The translations under genes and the position numbers were made by a program. DNA of 17,423 nt from assembly GCA_049316905.1 (NCBI GenBank), contig JBMOJH010000073.1:1-17423 (forward strand), in the 5' to 3' direction. Below the pieces are notes generated by a model, which had not been told where the DNA came from, did not search any database, and saw nothing but the letters and a program-made list of their open reading frames with translations. Positions 1 through 6,273 of the stretch are shown piece by piece. Each line of letters starts with the position of its first letter. The stretch's first letter is position 1. The DNA is from CAIPVR01 sp049316905 (GTDB lineage Bacteria; Actinomycetota; Acidimicrobiia; Acidimicrobiales; Microtrichaceae).

Positions 1-15
1 GGGGGGGGGGGGGGG
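1..15. other. Terminal poly-G run, probable contig-end artefact
   Basis: Fifteen consecutive G residues open the window, and nothing in the adjacent sequence explains them. Homopolymer G at a contig end is a familiar by-product of two-colour short-read chemistry, where no signal is read as G. It could instead be a genuine G tract, but its exact position at the edge argues for artefact. Confidence 0.6.
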
Positions 16-23
16 AGCACGCG

Positions 24-55
24 GAACGGCCGGGCCACGAGGGCCCGGCCGGTTC
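24..55 (-). terminator. Hairpin terminator of tRNA-Ser(GCT)
   Basis: A perfect 10-bp inverted repeat (27-36 with 42-51) encloses a 5-nt loop. Three more pairs (24-26 region with 53-55) extend it past one bulged base. On the minus strand it begins 2 nt after the tRNA discriminator base, the expected place for an intrinsic terminator. No U-tract follows, which is common for actinobacterial hairpin terminators. Confidence 0.65.
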
Positions 56-57
56 AG

Positions 58-146
58 CGGAGAGGGTAGGATTCGAACCCACGGTCGGGTTGCCCCGACA
101 CCTCCTTAGCAGGGAGGCCCGATCGGCCAGACTCCGGCACCTCTCC
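58..146 (-). tRNA. tRNA-Ser (anticodon GCT)
   Basis: The minus strand folds as a class II tRNA of 89 nt. The 7-bp acceptor stem pairs GGAGAGG with CCTCTCC, followed by discriminator G. The anticodon arm is CCTCC-CTGCTAA-GGAGG, giving anticodon GCT (plus-strand 108-110), which reads AGC/AGU serine codons. A long variable arm and a T-arm with GTTCGAATC follow. No CCA is encoded, so it would be added enzymatically. A hairpin lies immediately downstream. A TACAGT hexamer (157-162, minus) sits at a suitable distance upstream to be its -10. Confidence 0.95.
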
Positions 147-156
147 GTCGGCGGTC

Positions 157-166
157 ACTGTACCGT
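157..166. promoter_or_regulatory. Overlapping divergent -10 hexamers
   Basis: TACAGT on the minus strand (162 to 157) would serve tRNA-Ser(GCT). TACCGT on the plus strand (161-166) would serve the oxidase-like gene. Both fit the actinobacterial TANNNT -10 pattern and share two base pairs, so the two promoters probably could not be occupied together. No convincing -35 was found for either. Assignment is by pattern and position only. Confidence 0.35.
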
Positions 167-210
167 CTGGTTCCCGGCCCCACGAAGGGGGCCAGCACCG
201 GGAGGCCGGC

Positions 211-654
211 ATGGCAGAGCAGCGGGATCGCAACGGACTCGAGGTGCTCGGCGAGGACGAGTGCTGGCAGTTCCTCGAGGCCAGTCACATCGGCCGCCTC
301 GCTGTCGCGATCGCCGAGCAGCCGGAGATCTTCCCGGTCAACTACGTGGTGCAGGACCGCACGATCGTGATCCTGACCGCGGAGGGCACGAAGTTCGCCG
401 GCGCGGTGCTGGGCCTGTCGGTCGCCTTCGAGATCGACGCCGCGGATCCGCTGTTCCACACCGGGTGGTCGGTGGTGGTCCGCGGCCGTGCGGTGGAGGT
501 GACCACCACCGACGAGCTCATGGAGGTCGAGGCGCTGCCGCTGCGTCCGTGGGGTCGGTGGGACAAGCGCCGCTACGTCCGCATCGTGCCGGACGTGGTC
601 TCGGGCCGTCGGATCGTGCTGCCGGGCGACGCCGGCGTCATCGCCGACCACTGA
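211..654 (+). CDS. Pyridoxamine 5'-phosphate oxidase family protein (FMN-binding split barrel)
   Basis: A 147-residue soluble protein of the actinobacterial pyridoxamine-phosphate-oxidase-like group (Pfam Pyridox_ox_2 type, recalled rather than searched). It follows the family pattern: an N-terminal ECW, then GRLAV, PVNYVV, EGTKFAGA, VAFEID, GWSVVVRGRAVEV, a PWGRWDKRRYVRIVP segment and a terminal GRRI. Such proteins bind FMN, or sometimes F420 or haem, as a split beta-barrel dimer. Members do flavin-dependent reductions rather than vitamin B6 synthesis, and the true substrate here is unknown. The ATG at 211 is preceded by a good GGAGG at 201-205. It is monocistronic, divergent from tRNA-Ser and convergent with the SfLAP-type gene. 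The family call is secure; the reaction is not. Confidence 0.88.
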   Translation: MAEQRDRNGLEVLGEDECWQFLEASHIGRLAVAIAEQPEIFPVNYVVQDRTIVILTAEGTKFAGAVLGLSVAFEIDAADPLFHTGWSVVVRGRAVEVTTTDELMEVEALPLRPWGRWDKRRYVRIVPDVVSGRRIVLPGDAGVIADH

Positions 655-660
655 GAGCGG

Positions 661-697
661 ACCGGCCCGGCCGGCCGGATGGCGGGTTCAGCCGGCC
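661..697. terminator. Candidate bidirectional terminator between convergent genes
   Basis: A 7-bp inverted repeat (GGCCGGC at 669-675, GCCGGCC at 691-697) spans the gap between two convergent genes. A shorter alternative stem is CCGGC/GCCGG at 662-674. The right arm runs into the last codons of the minus-strand gene. There is no U-tract, and low-complexity GC sequence makes chance pairing possible. Confidence 0.3.
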
Positions 698-1329
698 AGC
701 TCCACGCCGCCCTTGATGAGCAGGTACACGCCGGCGACGACCAGGAGCCACGCGAGCACGGTCTGCCAGTGCCCGAGGAGCCAGGAGCGCCACCGGTCGA
801 TGCGCGCCGCGCCCTGCGCGCCGGTGGACGCGAGCGGCGGGAGGATCGCGCCGAGCGACCCCACGACGACGAAGACCGCGGTGGCCGCGGCCCGGGTGGT
901 GCTCGAGGTGTCCGTCCGGAGGATCTCGTTGGCCCCGGCCACCACGATCACGTACGGCGGGAGGAAGGCCCCGAGCGCGAACGCGGCCATCGGGGGCATG
1001 TGGTCGAGGCGCGACATCCAGCCCGGCGTGGCGTCGGTGCCGGAGCCCGCTCGGCGCCGCACCACCAGGCCGTACACCACCGCGGCGGCGCCGAGGGCCA
1101 CGTCGAGCACCGCGGAGACCGTGCCGGACGACGACGACGGGTCGATCGTGACCGTGCCCGCCAGCAGGACCGTGGCGATCCCGATCGCCGCGAGGGCCGC
1201 GAACCAGCCGCCGGCGAGCGCCACGGCCTTCGGGCGACCGTGCTCCGTGGTGAGGAGCACCACCGACGCCAGCACCGGCATCGGGCTCATCGCCAGCACC
1301 ATGGCGATGAGGAGCGTGTTCGCGTTCAC
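688..1329 (-). CDS. SfLAP/GAP-family six-helix membrane protein
   Basis: A 213-residue integral membrane protein with about six hydrophobic helices (roughly 4-26, 37-59, 71-91, 113-134, 147-167, 186-206) and a basic loop after helix 3. Its length, the early MSPMP motif and the layout match the actinobacterial Sap/GAP family. Mycobacterial members promote surface delivery of sulfolipid-1 and glycopeptidolipids. It starts with GTG at 1327-1329, which overlaps the hydrolase stop codon as GTGA. No Shine-Dalgarno is visible, so translation is probably coupled to the upstream gene. The shared unit suggests lipid processing plus export, which is inference; a LysE-like exporter role is the alternative. 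Confidence 0.75.
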   Translation of the reverse strand: MNANTLLIAMVLAMSPMPVLASVVLLTTEHGRPKAVALAGGWFAALAAIGIATVLLAGTVTIDPSSSSGTVSAVLDVALGAAAVVYGLVVRRRAGSGTDATPGWMSRLDHMPPMAAFALGAFLPPYVIVVAGANEILRTDTSSTTRAAATAVFVVVGSLGAILPPLASTGAQGAARIDRWRSWLLGHWQTVLAWLLVVAGVYLLIKGGVELAG

Positions 1330-2231
1330 GAACCGGTCGTGAGCAGCTCGGCCAACCGCGAGGTGTCGATGTGCGCGGGCTCGGTGCTGTCGACGAAGTC
1401 GCCGACCAGACGGGCGAAGCGGCGGGGCTCCTCGCAGTGGGGGAAGTGACCGACGCCCGGCATGAGCTCCAGCCGCGCGCCCGGCATCGCCTCGAGGGCC
1501 GCGGCGGCGTGGTCGACGGGGATGATCGGGTCCTCCTCACCCCAGATCACGAGCGTGGGCACCTCGGCGGCCAGGTAGAGGCGGTCGCCGGCGCTCACGC
1601 GCTGGCCCTGGAGGTCCACCACGGACCGCAGGGTGTGGAGGAAGGCGGCGCGGGTCTCGCCGTCGATGAGGCTCGTGTAGGAGCGCCACATCTCGTTCGT
1701 CGCCGCGGCCGGGCGCAGTCCCAGCCGGCCGAACCAGCCGGTGACGGTCTCGACCGTGGTGCGGAGCAACGGTTGGAAGGCGAGCGGCAGGACGAGCTCC
1801 ACCCCGGGCAGCGTCAGGGCCCGCAGCACCAGTGCGACCTCCTGGCCCAGGCCGCCGGCGGACACCAGCACCAGTCGCTCCACCCGCTCGGGGTACTGGT
1901 AGGCGAACTGCATGGCGATGCCGCCGCCGAGGCTCTGGCCCACCACGGTGGCGCGCTCGTGGCCGAGGGCCACCAGCACGTCGCGCAGCAGGCTGGCCTG
2001 CGCGCCGAGGGAGTAGTCGCCCCGCGGCTTGGCCGACCGGCCGTGGCCGACGAGGTCGGGGGCGATGCAGCGGTAGCGCTCGGCGAGGTCGACCATCGCG
2101 GGGATCCACGTGGCCGAGCTCCCGGCCATCCCGTGGACGAGCAGGAGCACGGGGGCGTCGGGGTCGTCCGCGGGCCCGTCCTCGCGGTAGGCGATGTCGT
2201 GGCCGTGGACCTGGACGTTCCGGAGTTGCAT
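1326..2231 (-). CDS. Alpha/beta-fold hydrolase
   Basis: A 301-residue alpha/beta hydrolase-1 protein. The oxyanion segment is HGMAGSSATW (33-42). The nucleophile elbow is G-Q-S-L-G with Ser100. The acid is probably Asp234 (GEEDPIIP) and the base His262 (GVGHFPH), so the triad is complete. A hydrophobic cap lies at about 130-180. There is no signal peptide, so it should be cytoplasmic. The ATG at 2231 is preferred over an upstream in-frame GTG because GGGAGGG sits just before it. Family members cleave esters, lactones or C-C bonds, and the substrate cannot be read from sequence. It is the first gene of a two-gene unit with the SfLAP-type protein and is divergent from the GH78 gene. Confidence 0.88.
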   Translation of the reverse strand: MQLRNVQVHGHDIAYREDGPADDPDAPVLLLVHGMAGSSATWIPAMVDLAERYRCIAPDLVGHGRSAKPRGDYSLGAQASLLRDVLVALGHERATVVGQSLGGGIAMQFAYQYPERVERLVLVSAGGLGQEVALVLRALTLPGVELVLPLAFQPLLRTTVETVTGWFGRLGLRPAAATNEMWRSYTSLIDGETRAAFLHTLRSVVDLQGQRVSAGDRLYLAAEVPTLVIWGEEDPIIPVDHAAAALEAMPGARLELMPGVGHFPHCEEPRRFARLVGDFVDSTEPAHIDTSRLAELLTTGS

Positions 2232-2237
2232 GGTCAC

Positions 2238-2288
2238 CCTCCCGACGGGCCGGACGCCGACGTTACCGGTCCGGTCCACCGGCACCAA
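2238..2288 (-). promoter_or_regulatory. Promoter and ribosome binding site of the hydrolase unit
   Basis: On the minus strand, TTGGTG (2288 to 2283) lies 17 bp from TAACGT (2265 to 2260), a plausible -35/-10 pair. A GGGAGGG ribosome binding site (2244 to 2238) precedes the ATG at 2231. The predicted leader is about 20 nt. The match to TTGACA is only partial. Confidence 0.4.
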
Positions 2289-2319
2289 CGTGGAGCGCCA
2301 CTGGCCATGTCGGGCGACC

Positions 2320-2325
2320 TACCCT
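2320..2325 (+). promoter_or_regulatory. Candidate -10 of a leaderless GH78 transcript
   Basis: TACCCT fits TANNNT and ends 7 nt before the ATG at 2333, so transcription would begin at or next to the start codon. No good Shine-Dalgarno is present. The same arrangement recurs at four other genes in the window. No -35 is evident. Confidence 0.45.
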
Positions 2326-2332
2326 CCGGCCC

Positions 2333-4726
2333 ATGTTGTGGGACCACCCCTCGCCGTTCGGCCGCCGCTGGCGGGCCCGTTGGATCTGGGCCGGCCGCCC
2401 CGCCATCCGCACCGAGACCGCCACCCGGCCGGTGCTCGACGACCCCACCGACCGCGTCGTGCTGCTCCGCCGCTCGTTCGGTCTCGCCGGGGTGCCCGCC
2501 ACGGCGCCGTGCCGGGTGTGGGCCGACGGTCGCTACGTGCTGCGGGTGAACGGCACGGAGGTTGCCCGGGGCCCGGTCCGCTCCGACCCCCGGCAGGCGC
2601 ACTACGACGTGGTCGACCTGGTGCCGCACCTGCGCCCCGGGGAGAACGTCGTGGCCCTCCTGGCCCGGCACTTCGGCGCCGCCACCTCGTGGTGGATCCC
2701 GGTCCCGCCGAGCTACTCCCTCGGTGCCGGCTCGGTGGTGCTGGAGGCGCGGGTGGGCGACGGGTGGGTGGTGTCGGACCGGGGGTGGCGGGCGGCGCCC
2801 GGCGAGGCGTGGACCCCGGTGCCCGTGCCCGGTGACGTGGCGTGCCTCCCGCTCGAGTCCTTCGACGCGCGGCGCCACCCGGACGGGTGGGACCGCCCGG
2901 GGTTCGACGACTCGGACTGGGCGCGCGCGATCGAGATCCAGCCGGTGCACACGGGTGCTCGTTCCGACCCCCACCCACCGAGCGAGCCGTTCGGCATGCT
3001 GCGGCCCCCGGTGCGTTCCGCGTTCCCGGGGGGCGCGGTGCACGTGGCCGCCGAGGTGGCCTCCGGGGTGATCGCCGGCGCCGAGCCCGTGGCCGACCCG
3101 GTCGCCCAGGTGCTCGCCGACGAGGAGCACGCCGGTCCCCCCGCGGCGGGCGTGGCAGGTGTGGTGCGCACGTCGTTCGACCTGGGCCGCATCGCGGCCG
3201 GCACCGTCCGCCTGGACCTCGACGCCCCCGCGGGCACGGTGTTCGACCTTGCCGCCGCGGAGCACGTCGACGCCGCGGGCCGGTTGGTGCCGCTCGGCCA
3301 GCACGCGGGCCTGCGCGTGGTGGCCGCCGGCGGGGGACCGGAGGCGTTCGAGTCGCTCGAGGTCATCGGGACCCGGCACCTCCACGTGAGCGTGCGGAAC
3401 CCGTCGCCGGAGCGGCCGGTCACGTTGGCCGTGGCGGTGGCCGACCGTCACCGTCCCCGGCCCGACGGCGCGTCGTTCGAGTGCTCCGACCCTGCGCTGA
3501 ACCGCATCTGGGAGGTGGGCCTGCGCACCGTCGACCTCTGCGCCCTCGACGCCTACGTGGACTGCCCCACCCGCGAGCAGCGGGCGTGGACCGGCGACTC
3601 GGTGGTGCACCAGATGGTGGACCTGGTGGCGAACCCCGACTGGTCGATGGCGCGCTGGCACCCGCAACTCGCCGCGGCCCCCCGCGGTGACGGCATGCTG
3701 CCGATGGCCGCCGCGTCGGATTTCGCGGCGGACGACCGCACGATCGTCCCGGACTGGTCGCTGCACTGGGTCCGCTCCCTCTGGAACCTGTACCGCTACA
3801 CCGGCGACCGGGAGCTGGTGGCCGAGTACCTGCCGGTGGCGGAGCGCACGCTGCGGTGGTTCGAGCCGTACCTCGACGGCGGGCTGCTGCGTCACGTCTC
3901 CGGCTGGCTGCTCCTCGACTGGTCGAGCGTCTACTCCGACGACTGTTCGTCGGTGCTCAACGCCCTGTGGGCCCGCGGGCTCGAGGACCTCGCGGAGATG
4001 TCGCAGTGGGTCGGCAACGAGGGCACCGCGGCCTGGGCCGACCGCCGGCGCCACGAGGTGGCCGCCGCGTTCGAGCTGTTCTGGGACGACGCCCGCGGCG
4101 TGTACGTGGACCACGCGGTCGGCGGCGTGGCCCGTCCGGTGGCGGCCCAGCACGGGGGCGCCGCGGCGCTCGCAGCGGGGCTCGTTCCCGCCGACCGGGT
4201 CGCGCGGGTGGTGGAGCGTCTCGTCGACCGGTCGCGCCTGTTGCGGCACTCGTGGGTGATGGACCCGCTCACCGTGGATGGCGGCTCCGACGGCTTCGTG
4301 CACCTCGTCATGGGCTACCCCGAGCCGGAGTGGGACGTGCACGAGCGCATGGTCGAGGCCCAGCCGTTCTTCCGCTACGTCGTTCACGACGGCCTGGCCC
4401 GGGCGGGCCGGGCCGATCTGATCGCCGGCCTGTGCCGTGACTGGCAGGTGTTCCTCGACGCCGGTGAGACCACCTGGCCCGAGTGCTGGCAGGGCGGGAC
4501 GCGCTGTCACGGCTGGTCGTCGACGCCCACCCGCGACCTGGTGGTGCACACCCTCGGGATCTCGCCCGCGGCGCCCGGCTACGACGCCGTCCGGGTGGCG
4601 CCGGCGCTCGGCGACCTCGAGTGGGCCCGGGCCCGGGTGCCCACCCCGCACGGGTTCGTCACCGTGGAGGCCCGCGCCGACGGCACCGTCGAGGTGGACA
4701 GCCCGGTGCCCGTCGCGCCGGGCTGA
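2333..4726 (+). CDS. GH78 alpha-L-rhamnosidase-like glycoside hydrolase
   Basis: A 797-residue protein. The architecture reads as an N-terminal lectin-like beta domain (about 40-205, with RVNGTEVARGP and FDDSDW), a second beta region (about 230-370), an (alpha/alpha)6 barrel (about 375-730) and a small C-terminal beta sandwich (about 735-797). The GH78 active-site block is intact: Asp410, the proposed general acid Glu415, Trp419 and Asp422 keep the D-x4-E-x3-W-x2-D spacing of Streptomyces SaRha78A. Glu717, in TTWPE, fits the catalytic base. The reaction would be inverting release of terminal L-rhamnose. No signal peptide is seen, so imported oligosaccharides or intracellular glycosides are likely substrates. 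It is shorter than many GH78 enzymes of 900-1000 residues. The ATG is chosen from domain start and promoter position; upstream codons would overlap the divergent hydrolase. Confidence 0.85.
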   Translation: MLWDHPSPFGRRWRARWIWAGRPAIRTETATRPVLDDPTDRVVLLRRSFGLAGVPATAPCRVWADGRYVLRVNGTEVARGPVRSDPRQAHYDVVDLVPHLRPGENVVALLARHFGAATSWWIPVPPSYSLGAGSVVLEARVGDGWVVSDRGWRAAPGEAWTPVPVPGDVACLPLESFDARRHPDGWDRPGFDDSDWARAIEIQPVHTGARSDPHPPSEPFGMLRPPVRSAFPGGAVHVAAEVASGVIAGAEPVADPVAQVLADEEHAGPPAAGVAGVVRTSFDLGRIAAGTVRLDLDAPAGTVFDLAAAEHVDAAGRLVPLGQHAGLRVVAAGGGPEAFESLEVIGTRHLHVSVRNPSPERPVTLAVAVADRHRPRPDGASFECSDPALNRIWEVGLRTVDLCALDAYVDCPTREQRAWTGDSVVHQMVDLVANPDWSMARWHPQLAAAPRGDGMLPMAAASDFAADDRTIVPDWSLHWVRSLWNLYRYTGDRELVAEYLPVAERTLRWFEPYLDGGLLRHVSGWLLLDWSSVYSDDCSSVLNALWARGLEDLAEMSQWVGNEGTAAWADRRRHEVAAAFELFWDDARGVYVDHAVGGVARPVAAQHGGAAALAAGLVPADRVARVVERLVDRSRLLRHSWVMDPLTVDGGSDGFVHLVMGYPEPEWDVHERMVEAQPFFRYVVHDGLARAGRADLIAGLCRDWQVFLDAGETTWPECWQGGTRCHGWSSTPTRDLVVHTLGISPAAPGYDAVRVAPALGDLEWARARVPTPHGFVTVEARADGTVEVDSPVPVAPG
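4699..4725. terminator. Candidate bidirectional hairpin at the end of the GH78 gene
   Basis: An 8-bp perfect inverted repeat (CAGCCCGG at 4699-4706, CCGGGCTG at 4718-4725) with an 11-nt loop includes two bases of the GH78 stop codon. It lies 7 nt beyond the 3' end of the convergent tRNA-Ser(TGA), so it could end transcription from both sides. There is no U-tract. Confidence 0.4.
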
Positions 4727-4731
4727 GTGAG

Positions 4732-4818
4732 CGGAGGGAGTGGGATTCGAACCCACGGGACCCGCGAGGGCCCAACGGTTTTCAAGACCGTCGCATTCGT
4801 CCGCTCTGCCATCCCTCC
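4732..4818 (-). tRNA. tRNA-Ser (anticodon TGA)
   Basis: The minus strand gives an 87-nt class II tRNA. The acceptor stem pairs GGAGGGA with TCCCTCC, followed by discriminator G. The anticodon loop is CTTGAAA, giving anticodon TGA (plus-strand 4782-4784), which reads UCA and wobble serine codons. A long GC-rich variable arm and a T-arm with GTTCGAATC are present. CCA is not encoded. A TAGGGT hexamer (4834 to 4829) upstream is a reasonable -10. The gene is convergent with the GH78 gene. Confidence 0.95.
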
Positions 4819-4828
4819 TGTTGCGGAG

Positions 4829-4834
4829 ACCCTA
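4829..4834 (-). promoter_or_regulatory. Candidate -10 of tRNA-Ser(TGA)
   Basis: TAGGGT on the minus strand fits TANNNT and ends 10 nt before the mature tRNA 5' end, leaving a leader of a few nucleotides. No clear -35 was found. Confidence 0.35.
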
Positions 4835-4870
4835 GCCATGGCTCGGCGGCCCGATTCCGGTGGCGACGGT

Positions 4871-6142
4871 TCAGGAGCAGCCCTTGGTGGTGACCTTTCC
4901 GGCCTCACCGGCGGTGGCGGGCGGTTCCCAGGTCCCGACGTTGCGCCACTCGAAGCCGTCGCCGCTCCCCTTGCAGACGCCCCAGTAGGCGTACGGCAGC
5001 GGGGTCCGGTCGCCGGCCGGGTCGAAGGCCACGGCGCCCGTCACCCCCTTCTGGGATCCGGCCGCCGTCACGAAGGCGGCGCGCAGCTGCGGACCGGTCG
5101 CCGCCGGGGCGTCCTTGGCGGCCTGCGCCACCGCCACGAGGGCGTCGAACGCGGCGTACGCGAGAGGGTTCGGCTCCGGGAGCGCCTCGGTGAGCTCACG
5201 CGGCGTGTCGGCCGCGTCCGCTCCAACCGTCGGCAGGGGGCTCGCGAATCCCTTGGCGGGTCCGGCGGCGAAGCCGGCGGCCACGGCATTGCCCGTCACC
5301 GCAGCGCTGCGCGCCGAGCCGTCGGCCCCGTAGAACGGCGTGGCGGCCAGCGCCGGTTCCTTCGACGCGGCGGCGAGGATGTCGGCCACCTCGTCGAAAC
5401 CGGCGACGTACACCACCAACGGCTGCCCGGCGCCGGCGGCGGTGACCTTGTCGGCGATGTCCTTGGCGACCTTCACGTAGTCGGCGCCGTCGGCCGGGTA
5501 GCTCGGCCCGATGATCGGACTGCCCTTGCGGGCCGCCACGGCGGAGCGCACCTTCACGAAGAGCCCGTTGTTGCCCGGGTCGTTGCGGTGCACCAGCACC
5601 ACTCGGGTGGGACCCCCCGCGGTCATGAGGTCGCCGGACGCGGCGCCCTCGGTCTCGTCGGTCGGCACCATCCGGTAGAGGGCGTCATCCGCGATCGCCA
5701 GGGACGAGGCCGTGCTGGCCTGGCTCACCAGGAGCATCCCCTTCTCGTTGGCGAACGGGAGGATCTGCGTGGCCTCGGCCGAGGTCTGGGGACCGATCAC
5801 CGCCGAGACGCCCGCGGCCTGCAGTGACTCGATCTCCTTCTGGGCCGTCGCCGGGTCGCTGCCCGTGTCGCGGATGTCGAGTTCCACGCCCACGCCGCGG
5901 GCGGCAGCGACCTTCACGCCTGCCTCGAGGGCGGACCGGCTCGCCTCGCCCAGGCTCTTGCCGGGTCCCGAGAGGTCGAGCAGCGCGCCGACCTTCACGT
6001 TCGCGGTGATCGGGACGGTCGTGGTGGTGCTCGTGGTGCGCTTCGGTGCGACCGTCGTGTCGGAGCCGTCGTCGCTGCTGCACGCGGAGCCGAGCAGCGC
6101 GACGGTGGCGCAGAGGGTGGCAAGGGCGAGGAGGCGTCGCAT
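4871..6142 (-). CDS. Branched-chain amino acid-type ABC transporter substrate-binding lipoprotein
   Basis: A 423-residue secreted lipoprotein. A basic start and hydrophobic stretch end in the lipobox LGSAC, with Cys21 to be lipidated. A Thr-rich linker (about 29-44, with RTTSTTTTVP) follows, as is common in actinobacterial lipoproteins. The rest is a type I periplasmic binding fold of the LivK/Peripla_BP_6 class. It begins VGALLDLSGPGKSLGEAS and has the IRDTGSDPATAQKEIESL segment and VSAVIGPQTSAEATQ typical of that fold. The ligand is probably an amino acid, amide or urea-like solute, but is not readable. No permease or ATPase gene is adjacent, so it is an orphan here. The start ATG has an AAAGG 5 nt upstream. 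It lies downstream of the cyd operon hairpin and is probably transcribed separately. Confidence 0.85.
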   Translation of the reverse strand: MRRLLALATLCATVALLGSACSSDDGSDTTVAPKRTTSTTTTVPITANVKVGALLDLSGPGKSLGEASRSALEAGVKVAAARGVGVELDIRDTGSDPATAQKEIESLQAAGVSAVIGPQTSAEATQILPFANEKGMLLVSQASTASSLAIADDALYRMVPTDETEGAASGDLMTAGGPTRVVLVHRNDPGNNGLFVKVRSAVAARKGSPIIGPSYPADGADYVKVAKDIADKVTAAGAGQPLVVYVAGFDEVADILAAASKEPALAATPFYGADGSARSAAVTGNAVAAGFAAGPAKGFASPLPTVGADAADTPRELTEALPEPNPLAYAAFDALVAVAQAAKDAPAATGPQLRAAFVTAAGSQKGVTGAVAFDPAGDRTPLPYAYWGVCKGSGDGFEWRNVGTWEPPATAGEAGKVTTKGCS

Positions 6143-6232
6143 CGGGGCCTTTTCGTCGTCGTGGTCGGTGTCGTCGAGGTGATCGCCGGGTGCCGGGGTG
6201 CTGCGACGCCCGGACCCGCGCCCCGGACCCTA

Positions 6233-6271
6233 TGCGCCGCCCCGGCCCCGTCGGGGAGTCGGCGCGGCGCA
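6233..6271 (-). terminator. Hairpin terminator of the cydABDC operon
   Basis: On the minus strand, 2 nt after the cydC stop codon, an 8-bp perfect stem (TGCGCCGC with GCGGCGCA; plus-strand 6233-6240 and 6264-6271) encloses a second stem of CCCC/GGGG (6246-6249 with 6253-6256) and a 3-nt loop. Its position fits a terminator for the four-gene operon. There is no U-tract. Confidence 0.5.
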
Positions 6272-6273
6272 GT

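Noticed and set aside
2234..4756. Very long open frame on the minus strand opposite the GH78 gene
   Set aside because: It is antisense to a gene with an intact GH78 active-site pattern. Its product is an Arg/His/Gly-rich string with no recognisable domain, the usual shadow of a GC-rich coding strand.
58..4818. tRNA-Ser pair as integration sites for a mobile element
   Set aside because: No integrase, no direct repeat of a tRNA 3' end and no phage or plasmid genes lie between or beside the two tRNAs; the intervening genes look chromosomal.
6227..6232. TAGGGT on the minus strand as the -10 of the binding-lipoprotein gene
   Set aside because: It lies immediately beyond the cyd terminator hairpin, would give a leader of roughly 80 nt and has no -35. 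Chance occurrence in this sequence is likely.
6198..6232. Short direct repeat of GGGTCCGGG (minus strand) upstream of the binding-lipoprotein gene
   Set aside because: Two 9-bp GC-rich copies in a region of about 75 percent or more GC are weak evidence, and they are not associated with a convincing promoter.
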